A DNA stretch of 36,093 nt from GCA-002722245 sp964230605 (GTDB lineage: Bacteria > Bacteroidota > Bacteroidia > Flavobacteriales_C > GCA-002722245), in the NCBI GenBank assembly GCA_964230605.1, contig CAXRIN010000038.1, positions 1 to 36,093 on the forward strand. Direction: 5' to 3'. The notes under the pieces were generated by a model. That model was not told where the DNA came from. It did not search any database and worked only from the letters and a program-made list of their open reading frames with translations. Within the stretch, counting starts at the first letter, position 1, and each line of letters starts with the position of its first letter. A program made the position numbers and the translations under genes. This document shows, in pieces, positions 18,260 through 24,938 of this stretch.

Positions 18260-19309
18260 TTAATGAAGCAGTTCATTGGTTGCTACTTTAACGAATATCC
18301 TTTCTAAATCAAGCTGAAACGACCCAATGTGATGTTTGTTCCATTCATGCGGTGGGATTGATGAAAGAAATCGTTCGCCATTTTCCTTTTCATATAAATG
18401 ATATATTTCCCCAACTATTGGTTCAAAATCAAACTTAGAATTGTAAATCACCTCATTCCATTGATACAAATCAAGCATTGACTCGTATTCCTTTTTCATT
18501 TTTTCAAACCTTATTTTGAGGTGATGGTTTACTTTGTTTGAACCAATGTTTTTCCACTGAGTCATATCCGTTTGTTGAATTGCTGGAGCGGATAAATTGG
18601 TACCATATTTTTTGATAGAAGCACTGTAAGTTTGTGATTCTTCATCAAATACAATTTGATCGGGTCTTTCTTTATTTAAATGGTGAAAATCTGGAACTTC
18701 ATTTAATCTTGCATATGGTAAATCATCAATTTGAGTTGAAGAATGATATTGATTTAAACCTGTTATCGATACAGTTTGTAATAAATTCCAATTGAATTTA
18801 CCTGAGTCTAACAAGGCTTGTTTATCAATATGTACCTCTTTAACTTCCCCAACCATTAAAATGCATCCGTTCGATTTAATCTCATATTCTTCAACCAATT
18901 TTAATCCAATTTGAACTTTACTTTCTTGAACGTAAGGCGAGGATATCTCTCCCTTATATTCTGGAATCAAATTCAGTTTTTCAAACTCCGATTCAGCTTC
19001 TGGGAATTTTGCAGATGCATAATGCGCATTTTTGTAAAACGATTCGCCAATATGATTAATGGTAAACTCTTGATTTTGCTTAATGTTATTATACGTATCT
19101 CTTCTAACAGTATTAGGACGCATTATAAAACCCAAAAGAGCAGGAGAGGAGCCTAAATGAAAAACCGAAGAGAATATCCCTAAATTTTCGGTTAAACCTT
19201 TAGTTCCAATTAGATTAGCGGATTTGTGCCCAGATAAACTATTTACAAAGTGAATCTGAAATTTCTTTTCAAAATTTTCAATATCTGATTTGCTGAATTT
19301 TCTTTTCAT
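18260..19309 (-). CDS. Flavin reductase-like domain fused to DUF2452
   Basis: The 349-residue protein is one unbroken frame. Residues about 1-205 form a flavin reductase-like (FMN-binding split-barrel) domain: SLSGHKSANLIGTKGLTENL, GIFSSVFHLGSSPALLGF, FTINHIGESFYKNAHYASAK. Residues about 213-349 match the Bacteroidota family DUF2452: PDQIVFDEESQTYSASIKKY, then APAIQQTDMTQWKNIG, KVNHHLKIRFEKMKKEY, EVIYNSKFDFEPIVGEIYHL and SIPPHEWN. The join contains no start codon or frameshift. The first part probably binds FMN or reduces flavin; the second has no known activity. The two families usually occur as separate proteins, as far as I know. Confidence 0.8.
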   Translation of the reverse strand: MKRKFSKSDIENFEKKFQIHFVNSLSGHKSANLIGTKGLTENLGIFSSVFHLGSSPALLGFIMRPNTVRRDTYNNIKQNQEFTINHIGESFYKNAHYASAKFPEAESEFEKLNLIPEYKGEISSPYVQESKVQIGLKLVEEYEIKSNGCILMVGEVKEVHIDKQALLDSGKFNWNLLQTVSITGLNQYHSSTQIDDLPYARLNEVPDFHHLNKERPDQIVFDEESQTYSASIKKYGTNLSAPAIQQTDMTQWKNIGSNKVNHHLKIRFEKMKKEYESMLDLYQWNEVIYNSKFDFEPIVGEIYHLYEKENGERFLSSIPPHEWNKHHIGSFQLDLERIFVKVATNELLH

Positions 19310-19362
19310 TCAAATAAAGTCGTTTATAATTCAAAGTATAAAAATGTAATTCTAACTTTCTT

Positions 19363-19390
19363 TTGAACCATTTAATATAGCTTAACTTTG
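19363..19390 (+). promoter_or_regulatory. Bacteroidota-type promoter for the FKBP gene
   Basis: TTG at 19363-19365, a 17-base spacer, then TAACTTTG at 19383-19390 match the TTG / TAnnTTTG -33/-7 consensus. The predicted transcript start, around 19396, precedes the preferred ATG at 19409 and rules out the TTG at 19388, which lies inside the -7 box. Confidence 0.65.
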
Positions 19391-19408
19391 CAGTCAAATA
19401 AATTTATC

Positions 19409-20200
19409 ATGAAGAACGTAATATTAGCAAGTTTTGTTGGTTTATCAATATTAAACATAGGATGTAAATCAACCTCTTGTCATCAAAAAACAACTTGTTG
19501 CGCAAGTAAAAACATTTCAACTGAGGCTACGAAAACTACTTTGGATTCATTACCTGAATATCAAAAATTAAGTTATGCGTTAGCACATACAGTTGCATCA
19601 GACATGAAGAAAAATGGTATTGACTCAATTGATATCAACATGTTATCAGAAGCATTTTCCGATGTACTATTAAATGACACCAATCAACTAGGCGATGCAG
19701 AAACTCAAGTTTATATGAGATCCCTAACAGATAGTTTAAGAAGGAAGCAGCAACAAGAGCAAATGAAACAATATTTACCAAATAAAATTGCTGGACAGCG
19801 CTTTCTTGATAGTTTAAAATCTGTAGAGGGTGTTGAATTTACAGCTTCAGGATTGGGTTATAAAATTTTGAAAAGAGGAAATGAAATATATCCAAAGGCT
19901 TCAGACAAGGTTGCTGCAAACTATACTGGAAAACTAATTGATGGATCAGTTTTCGATCAATCAAGAGGAACACCAATAGAATTTCCATTAACACGCGTTA
20001 TTAAAGGATGGACAGAAGGATTGCAATTAATCTCCGAAGGTGGAAAAATAGAATTGTACATTCCTTATTATTTAGCTTACGGAGAAACTGGATCAGGACA
20101 AAGAATACCGCCATATTCAGCATTAATATTCGAAGTTGAATTAGTTGAAGTTGTTGATCCACATAAAGGACATAATCACGCACCAGGTGAACATCATTAA
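19409..20200 (+). CDS. FKBP-type peptidyl-prolyl isomerase lipoprotein
   Basis: From the ATG at 19409 the product has 263 residues. It has a lipoprotein signal (MKNVILASFVGLSILNIGC, anchor Cys19), an FKBP_N dimerisation region (about 45-140; LSYALAHTVASDMKKNGIDS) and a C-terminal FKBP catalytic domain (about 150-248; NYTGKLIDGSVFDQSRGTPI, RVIKGWTEGLQLISEGGKIE, RIPPYSALIFEVELVEV). It speeds cis-trans isomerisation of prolyl bonds in exported proteins. Unusual are a Cys-rich stretch right after the lipidated Cys (KSTSCHQKTTCC) and a His-rich tail (DPHKGHNHAPGEHH), which together suggest metal binding as in SlyD. tRNA-Ala follows 17 bases later. Confidence 0.92.
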   Translation: MKNVILASFVGLSILNIGCKSTSCHQKTTCCASKNISTEATKTTLDSLPEYQKLSYALAHTVASDMKKNGIDSIDINMLSEAFSDVLLNDTNQLGDAETQVYMRSLTDSLRRKQQQEQMKQYLPNKIAGQRFLDSLKSVEGVEFTASGLGYKILKRGNEIYPKASDKVAANYTGKLIDGSVFDQSRGTPIEFPLTRVIKGWTEGLQLISEGGKIELYIPYYLAYGETGSGQRIPPYSALIFEVELVEVVDPHKGHNHAPGEHH

Positions 20201-20217
20201 TAAATAACTTTTGGTTT

Positions 20218-20291
20218 GGGGAATTAGCTCAGTTGGCTAGAGCGTTTGACTGGCAGTCAAAAGGTCGCAGGTTCGATTCCTGTATTCTCCA
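20218..20291 (+). tRNA. tRNA-Ala (anticodon GGC)
   Basis: A full cloverleaf can be drawn. The acceptor stem is GGGGAAT / ATTCTCC with a G3-U70 wobble, the alanine identity element. The D-arm is GCTC...GAGC. The anticodon stem TTTGA / TCAAA has loop CTGGCAG, giving anticodon GGC. The T-arm is GCAGG-TTCGATT-CCTGT. The discriminator base is A at 20291. CCA is not encoded (only AC follows). Length is 74 bases. Confidence 0.97.
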
Positions 20292-20327
20292 CAAAAACAT
20301 ACAAATGCATTTAAGTCACATGAATTC

Positions 20328-20352
20328 TGTGAATGATATTTTAGATTGAGAA
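20328..20352 (+). repeat. 25-base direct repeat, copy 1
   Basis: A 25-base block starting TGTGAATGATATTTTA and ending TGAGAA. It matches 20773-20797 with two differences. The two copies bracket about 420 bases and lie downstream of tRNA-Ala. Confidence 0.6.
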
Positions 20353-20751
20353 TAAACCAGAGGAAAGCATTAAAAAGCGTGAGAATTTTTCGAATTTTTA
20401 ATTTAACTGTGAGAATTACAGAAAAAGAAAATATAAAAGTAATTCAAACAAAAAGCAGCGAAATCAGTTTATGACCGAGTTTATAAAAACCATAATTCCA
20501 ACCATAAAGTAAGAAAAGATAAAGCTTCATAAACAATATAATTGTTTAATTCCTTTTTAAGAGAAGGGAAAATGTTTTTGAGAGAAATCCAATAAAAATT
20601 CTCAAAATAAAATTTCTTTCCCACAATAAATTAATATTCAATTCTGGTTTCCCCAATAGTTTATTCAAAAAATTATTCTTAAATATTTGAAAAAGAGGTT
20701 TTTAAATTATTTTAATAAATTCTGAATTCTCATTTTAATTCAATAACAATT

Positions 20752-20795
20752 CTCATTATAAAATGTCATTCATGTGAATGATATTTTAAAATGAG
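20752..20795. repeat. 44-base imperfect palindrome
   Basis: CTCATTATAAAATGTCATTC and its mirror GAATGATATTTTAAAATGAG flank a short ATGT centre, with two mismatched or wobble pairs. The right arm contains copy 2 of the 25-base direct repeat and one side overlaps an AATTCTCA octamer. It could form a long hairpin or cruciform or be a binding site. No T-tract makes it a standard terminator. Confidence 0.6.
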
Positions 20796-20797
20796 AA
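20773..20797 (+). repeat. 25-base direct repeat, copy 2
   Basis: The second copy of the repeat at 20328-20352, two bases different. It forms the right arm of the palindrome at 20752-20795; copy 1 lacks the matching left arm. Confidence 0.6.
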
Positions 20798-21167
20798 AAA
20801 GTAGCTAGTTTTATACTAATTTACATGAGAATTTCTCTTTTTTATTAAAGCAATATGAGAATTAGATTTTATCAGAAAAATATAAACCTATATATAAGGT
20901 ATAAAATCGCAAACTGTCAACACTAAAGCAATAGTCAATAAATTTTTAAAAGCTGGATAGGGAGATAAAGGAATATCAAAATTAATATTCAAATATAGCT
21001 GAAGCATTTATGTTAGAATTCTTTAGAAGCTGCAGAAAAAGCACAGAAGAAATATGATGAAATTGTTAAGAAAACAGAAGCTAGAATAAAGACTATTGAT
21101 GCCTCTTTGGAAATTTGAAGAAGAAAGAGGAAGAGCTAAAGAAAAGTAGTGAAGAAAGAGGTTAATT

Positions 21168-21638
21168 ATGTTTGAAGTAGTGTACTTGTATGACAATCTT
21201 GATAAGATGAATTGGAAAATCGTAATCTTTATATTTGCTTTTTTACTTGTAGTAATCTACAATTTTATAGAAAATGGCCCTAGTGTCAAAAACTATTTTG
21301 GATTGGTTAGTGTACTATTGTTTATAGCATTCTATTTTAATTTAACTTATGGTGAAATAAATAAAAAATATTTCGAATCTGAAGAAAAAATAGTCGAAGG
21401 AAGAGTTTCTGAATTGAATATTTTGGAAGAAAGAGAGAGAGGAAAAGAAATTATAAAAATTGGAAATGTCAAATTTATTTTACTTATGAGCGGGCCTAAG
21501 AACGGGTATAATCAATTCTGTAGAGAAGGTGGGGTTTTCTCTGAAAAAGGTGAGATGTTCAAAATAAATTATGTTTATGATCTTGAGCAGAAAATAAATG
21601 TTATAAAAAGAATTGAGAAGTGGGTTGACATTAAATGA
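21168..21638 (+). CDS. Small membrane protein of unknown function
   Basis: The 156-residue product has two hydrophobic segments (about 17-33, IVIFIFAFLLVVIYNFI, and about 43-60, FGLVSVLLFIAFYFNL). A charged soluble domain of about 95 residues follows, with a Glu/Arg-rich stretch (NILEERERGKEIIK). AGAGG lies 8 bases before the ATG at 21168; an inner ATG at 21207 is possible. It stands alone among mobile-element debris, just upstream of an Rhs-core scrap on the same strand. An orphan immunity-type role is conceivable but unsupported. No family recognised. Confidence 0.5.
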   Translation: MFEVVYLYDNLDKMNWKIVIFIFAFLLVVIYNFIENGPSVKNYFGLVSVLLFIAFYFNLTYGEINKKYFESEEKIVEGRVSELNILEERERGKEIIKIGNVKFILLMSGPKNGYNQFCREGGVFSEKGEMFKINYVYDLEQKINVIKRIEKWVDIK

Positions 21639-21680
21639 TATGTTTCATTTAATGTTCAGTAAAAAAAGGGGTCAGACACC

Positions 21681-21747
21681 CAGTATCAGTTTGCAGGAAA
21701 TAAACCAATCATAGCAATAGACATAGATGGCCTTGAAGACTTACACG
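21681..21747 (+). pseudogene. Rhs-repeat core scrap
   Basis: The frame beginning at CAG 21681 reads QYQFAGNKPIIAIDIDGLED. This is the conserved end of the Rhs-repeat-associated core that in Bacteroidota precedes the variable toxin tip. Nothing recognisable as Rhs lies upstream, and the sequence passes directly into the truncated IS1595 fragment. It is therefore a leftover of a lost polymorphic-toxin gene. Confidence 0.6.
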
Positions 21748-22043
21748 TATGGGTAGATTTGAATTCTCCCTTACAGTTCCACTTCTAAGGGTTGTCCTGA
21801 AATTACAGTTTGAACATTGCCATTGCCACTTTGCACTAAGCCAATAATGTTTTTTTTGTTTTTACACTTTTTGCAGATTAATCCTTGATCTTCTCGCTGT
21901 TTCTGGAAATGAGATTAACAGCTTTTCTAAACTGGAAATTCTCGCACAAAATTTAAAATATTCATAATCAGAGTTTTTGATTATGCTAAAGTATAGCAGC
22001 AAAGCGTAACTAGTTTATGGTGTGGTATAATTGCGGGGAATCA
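21748..22043 (-). mobile_element. Dead 5' end of an IS1595 (ISXO2-like) element
   Basis: On the minus strand the transposase N-terminus starts at an ATG (21963-21965): MNILNFVREFPV, a stop, KSC, a second stop, SHFQKQREDQGLICKKCKNK, then a frameshift near the T8 run at 21850-21857. It continues as KWQWQCSNCNFRTTLRSGTV and ENSNLPIR. This is the zinc-ribbon start of ISXO2-like transposases. Outside it, 22030-22043 is a terminal repeat like the one at 122-135. The catalytic domain is missing, as the fragment breaks off at about 21748 against the Rhs scrap. With two stops and a frameshift it cannot make transposase. Confidence 0.75.
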
Positions 22044-22044
22044 T

Positions 22045-22155
22045 AAAATTAATATTCAAGGCTGGGTAAATGGAGTATGCGTAGTATAAATAGTAGACGT
22101 TAATGGAGTCCAACAAAAAATAGTCAAGAATTTAATTAATCCACATCTTATTTAG
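22045..22155 (+). pseudogene. Relic resembling a T9SS C-terminal sorting domain
   Basis: Directly outside the IS1595 terminal repeat the plus strand reads KINIQGWVNGVCVV, a stop (22087-22089), then IVDVNGVQQKIVKNLINPHL and a final Ile before the stop at 22153-22155. The pattern (aliphatic strand, NGV-x-V-V, a turn with DVNGV, KK/VKN-LI) resembles type A T9SS sorting domains that end secreted proteins in Bacteroidota. A terminator hairpin starts right after the stop, as expected at a true gene end. The 5' part of the gene is gone, apparently displaced by the IS. Confidence 0.45.
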
Positions 22156-22183
22156 GCCCAAAATTATTTAGTTTTGGGCTTTT
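22156..22183 (+). terminator. Rho-independent terminator
   Basis: GCCCAAAA / TTTTGGGC, an 8-bp stem with an 8-base loop, is followed by TTTTA. It begins one base after the stop codon of the sorting-domain relic and is probably that lost gene's own terminator. Confidence 0.75.
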
Positions 22184-22192
22184 ATTATTTAG

Positions 22193-22498
22193 TTGAAATT
22201 ATCCCATCAAAGCAGTAATCGTCTAAAAGGTTTCAAAATTATATTTTTGAGATTATTCCTTTTTATTTTTCTTGTTTTAAACTTTAGCTTCAAAGTGACA
22301 ACCACTAACGATGGTGATGAGATTAAGAAAACAATCCCTACAAATTCTGGAACAGTTTATGCACTGAACTTTAAAGTGAAAGTTAATGATATTGCAGGCG
22401 TTGAAGTAGGGATAAAATCTGGTGCCAAAGTATATTATTCAACCATTTTAACCTGGATGAAACCACGAATTTTTTCATATTGGGGTTCGAATATTTGA
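22193..22498 (+). CDS. Doubtful small ORF with hydrophobic N-terminus
   Basis: The 101-residue frame starts at a TTG right behind a terminator. It has a signal-like hydrophobic segment (IIFLRLFLFIFLVLNFSF) and then a short soluble part (TIPTNSGTVYALNFKVKVND) with no recognisable family. It may be a small exported protein or a fragment of a larger decayed gene, since it sits between gene relics and REP repeats. No promoter is evident. Confidence 0.25.
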   Translation: MKLSHQSSNRLKGFKIIFLRLFLFIFLVLNFSFKVTTTNDGDEIKKTIPTNSGTVYALNFKVKVNDIAGVEVGIKSGAKVYYSTILTWMKPRIFSYWGSNI

Positions 22499-22577
22499 AC
22501 TGATTATTAATAAGCTGTTTTTTAGACAGTTGTATTTTTTATTAATATAGTCGCTTATTTACCACAACTTATAGAAG

Positions 22578-22672
22578 TTATAGTAGCCGGTTTGCAACCG
22601 GCGAAAAAGTGCTCGTCGATTTTAAATCGACAAGTAGGCAGTTGGTAGAATCGATAAGTTGACAATAGGAAT
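22578..22672. repeat. REP-like palindrome cluster A
   Basis: It contains GCCGGTTTGCAACCGGC (22586-22602) and GTCGATTTTAAATCGAC (22615-22631), joined by GAAAAAGTGCTC. AAGTAGGCAGTTGGTAGAAT then leads to a degenerate third half-site. The linker and the AAGTAGGCAGTTGGTAGAAT tail recur in cluster C at 24772-24898. The cluster lies between the small ORF and the rve transposase. Confidence 0.8.
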
Positions 22673-22689
22673 ATGTAAATAGTGAAATT

Positions 22690-23937
22690 CTAATTTTTAC
22701 ATTTATCACATCGATTCTTAACATTATCAAATCTTCTTTTTTCAAGAATTCCGTTCTTATCTACAGTTATGTTTAAGGTTAGCCCATTTAATTTCTCAAC
22801 GGCAGTAAGTCCACTATGTACATCAAGCGGCTTAATCGCATAATTATCAATAGCCCTTTTAACACGAGCATAAAGTTTGGGGAAATCATCATAAGGATCG
22901 GGTTTGAGGTGGTATTGTTTAATTTGTTTAAAAACAGATTCAACTAGCGCATTAGTAGAGTTTACATCAGTCATAGCAATTTTGTGAACAATATTAATAC
23001 AAGGAAGATTTACAAATCGTTTAAGCCAACCTTTATTTTCGGGACCACCATCAGTAAGTAAAACAGTATTTTCGATATGCATTTTATAGTTTTTACAAGC
23101 ATTTAATAATGTTTTAAAAACAAATTCACTCCTACAAACCTTTTCGAACCGCCAACTTAAAATAGCCCTCGAGAAATTATCGACCACAACATAGAGGTAG
23201 CCTTTAGTATTATTTAAAATAATTGGAGAAGTATCGATATGAATAATTTCAAAAGCATTGTTCGCTTTTAATGAATTTGTATTTGGTAAATTTTGTTTCT
23301 TCTTTTTTGAAGAGAATCCTAATTTCTTTGCGTATCGATAAAAAGTAGTTTTAGAGCATGAGATTTTTTCTTTACGAATTAGCCAATGATAAATAGAGCT
23401 AGCCTGCCAGTTATTGGTGAAGTTATTTTTAAACCCATTTACAATATTGGTGATTTCATAGTTTGATAGTTGTAAGGGGTGTTTTTTGTAGCATCGATTT
23501 AATAGAGATTTTATACATTTTTTATTCACTTCATATTTAATAAAATGATAGTTAACGCCAAGTAATTTAAGAGCTGATTTTTTTGAAGTGAATCTTTGGA
23601 TGAAATTGTAACATTTAATAATGTCAGATTTAAAGTTTTGTAAAATCTGTTTCTTTCCAGTTAAAGAGTCAATTATAGATTTTTGTAAGAGATAACAAGC
23701 AAAAATAGATTTAGCAATTTGAAGTAATTTTTTATGTTTTTGAAGTTCTGCTGCAAGTTGACATGTTTCCGCAATTATCCCTGAATATTCTTTTCCGATA
23801 TAGTGATTTACTCCTTTGTTAATCCAACTAGAGAAAGTGCTTTTTGGAACCATTTTTTTAATAGATGATTTAGTTTCCATATCACCGTTAATAGCTAAGT
23901 AAATAAGATTGGTGTCGTAAGTTCGCTTAGTTCTCAT
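22690..23937 (-). CDS. DDE (integrase core, rve) transposase
   Basis: The 415-residue protein has an N-terminal helical DNA-binding half (about 1-210; STFSSWINKG, then TTFYRYAKKLGFSSKKKK) and an rve catalytic core. The core acids are D in FEIIHIDTSPI, D in VLLTDGGPENKG and E in NALVESVFKQI. The two Asp are about 61 residues apart and the Glu about 37 after the second Asp, a normal DDE layout. The C-terminus ends in a Cys pair (RCDKCKN). The frame is intact, so it may be active. It is bracketed by REP clusters A and B; no terminal inverted repeats of its own are evident. Confidence 0.8.
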   Translation of the reverse strand: MRTKRTYDTNLIYLAINGDMETKSSIKKMVPKSTFSSWINKGVNHYIGKEYSGIIAETCQLAAELQKHKKLLQIAKSIFACYLLQKSIIDSLTGKKQILQNFKSDIIKCYNFIQRFTSKKSALKLLGVNYHFIKYEVNKKCIKSLLNRCYKKHPLQLSNYEITNIVNGFKNNFTNNWQASSIYHWLIRKEKISCSKTTFYRYAKKLGFSSKKKKQNLPNTNSLKANNAFEIIHIDTSPIILNNTKGYLYVVVDNFSRAILSWRFEKVCRSEFVFKTLLNACKNYKMHIENTVLLTDGGPENKGWLKRFVNLPCINIVHKIAMTDVNSTNALVESVFKQIKQYHLKPDPYDDFPKLYARVKRAIDNYAIKPLDVHSGLTAVEKLNGLTLNITVDKNGILEKRRFDNVKNRCDKCKN

Positions 23938-23973
23938 TTAGAAAAAGCGCGCAAAGTTAAAACAACTCGCTAA

Positions 23974-24027
23974 TTATAGCAGCCGATTTGAAATCGGCGA
24001 AAGAGTTTTCGTCGATTTTAAATCGAC
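23974..24027. repeat. REP-like palindrome cluster B
   Basis: GCCGATTTGAAATCGGC (23982-23998) and GTCGATTTTAAATCGAC (24011-24027) have the same order, orientation and spacing as in clusters A and C. The long tail is absent. The cluster lies between the divergently transcribed rve transposase and RAYT genes. Confidence 0.8.
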
Positions 24028-24152
24028 AATTAAATGAGTATGTTTTATAACAGAAAAATTAAATAATGGAACATAAATATTTTTTTCGTGATAAGAAGAG
24101 GGAATAAAGTGGCTTGTTGAGTTATAAAAGAATTTAAAAGATAAATTTATTT

Positions 24153-24758
24153 ATGCCCTCAATAGATAAGCTTGAATTTAATAACCCCTACAACGAAAGT
24201 TATTATACTTTTTACAGTGATGGTCCAGGTATTGTTGACCAGTATGAATTATATTTTTTGACATTAACAATTGTTGATTGGGTAGATGTTTTTACACGTG
24301 CTTGGTATAAGGATATTATCGTAGATTCATTAAATCATTGTGTGAAATACAAAGGCTTGAAAATTTATGGATGGGTAATTATGAGTAATCATTTGCATTT
24401 AATAGCCAGAAGTAAAGAGGGAGATTTAAGTGGAACCTTACGTGATTTTAAAAAATTCACATCGAAAGCAATAATAAAATCGATTGAAGAAAATCCCGAA
24501 TCAAGAAAAGAATGGATGTTGGAAAAGTTTATTTTATCGCATGGGAGTAAAATAAGAAATTCAAAATACAAGTTGTGGAAAAGAGGGAATTGTCCAATTC
24601 ATTTAGCCAAAACTCAATGGATACATCAAACATTAAATTACATCCATAATAATCTAGTGAAAGCAAGATGTGTATTTAAGCCTGAAGATTATCCTTGGAG
24701 TAGTGCGGTTGACTATATGACAAATAAAAAAGGACTGGTGTTGATTGAATGTGTTTAA
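24153..24758 (+). CDS. REP-associated tyrosine transposase (RAYT, Y1_Tnp/IS200-like)
   Basis: The 201-residue protein has the Y1 transposase fold: YFLTLTIVDWVDVF at the N-terminus, and the metal-binding His-x-His motif in GWVIMSNHLHLIARS (about 78-92). The catalytic-Tyr region is TLNYIHNNLVKARCVFKPED, with the typical PWSSAVDY ending. RAYTs are single-copy relatives of IS200 transposases that mobilise or maintain REP palindromes nearby. That fits the REP clusters on both sides (23974-24027 and 24772-24898). The frame is intact. Confidence 0.88.
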   Translation: MPSIDKLEFNNPYNESYYTFYSDGPGIVDQYELYFLTLTIVDWVDVFTRAWYKDIIVDSLNHCVKYKGLKIYGWVIMSNHLHLIARSKEGDLSGTLRDFKKFTSKAIIKSIEENPESRKEWMLEKFILSHGSKIRNSKYKLWKRGNCPIHLAKTQWIHQTLNYIHNNLVKARCVFKPEDYPWSSAVDYMTNKKGLVLIECV

Positions 24759-24771
24759 GTTTACTCACTTA

Positions 24772-24898
24772 TTATAGTAGCCGATTTGAAATCGGCGAAA
24801 AAGTGCTCGTCGATTTCAAATCGACAAGTAGGCAGTTGGTAGAATCGGCGAAAAATATCTCGTCGATTTCAAATCGACAAGTTCAAGAATCGACAAGT
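24772..24898. repeat. REP-like palindrome cluster C
   Basis: GCCGATTTGAAATCGGC (24780-24796) and two copies of GTCGATTTCAAATCGAC (24809-24825 and 24862-24878) are followed by partial ATCGACAAG half-sites. The segment from the first palindrome through AGTAGGCAGTTGGTAGAATC repeats cluster A almost exactly. The cluster ends about 40 bases before the secretion operon and may influence its transcription. Confidence 0.85.
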
Positions 24899-24926
24899 CC
24901 AAGTTCAAGAATACAATGACATTGCG

Positions 24927-24934
24927 TAAATTTG
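24927..24934 (+). promoter_or_regulatory. Candidate -7 box (TAAATTTG) for the secretion operon
   Basis: TAAATTTG fits TAnnTTTG and lies only 4 bases before the first ATG of the operon. A transcript starting at the usual distance would be nearly leaderless. No clear TTG -33 element is seen, and REP cluster C occupies the upstream region. Confidence 0.45.
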
Positions 24935-24938
24935 CCGC

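Larger units (their letters stand above)
20380..20863. repeat. Cluster of seven TGAGAATT octamers on both strands
   Basis: TGAGAATT occurs at 20380-20387, 20410-20417, 20826-20833 and 20856-20863. Its complement AATTCTCA occurs at 20597-20604, 20725-20732 and 20748-20755. By a rough base-composition estimate far fewer than one would be expected in this length. Spacing is irregular, unlike classic origin iterons. Function unknown. Confidence 0.6.
20292..21167. other. 876-bp repeat-rich noncoding stretch after tRNA-Ala
   Basis: No intact gene is visible in this very AT-rich region. It holds seven TGAGAATT/AATTCTCA octamers (20380-20863), a 25-base direct repeat pair (20328-20352 and 20773-20797) and a 44-base imperfect palindrome (20752-20795). 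From about 21030 to 21165 a broken frame reads as Lys/Glu/Ala coiled coil (AAEKAQKKYDEIVKKTEARI and so on), probably the decayed end of a lost gene. No copy of the tRNA 3' end was found to mark an integration site. Confidence 0.6.

Noticed and set aside
20268..20291. tRNA-Ala 3' end as an attachment site of an integrated island
   Set aside because: The downstream 4.6 kb looks mobile, but no second copy of the tRNA 3' end was found in the window and there is no tyrosine integrase gene.
22578..24898. CRISPR array
   Set aside because: The repeats are short palindromes in only three clusters, with genes between them and no regular spacer series. No cas gene is near. They fit REP elements beside a RAYT.
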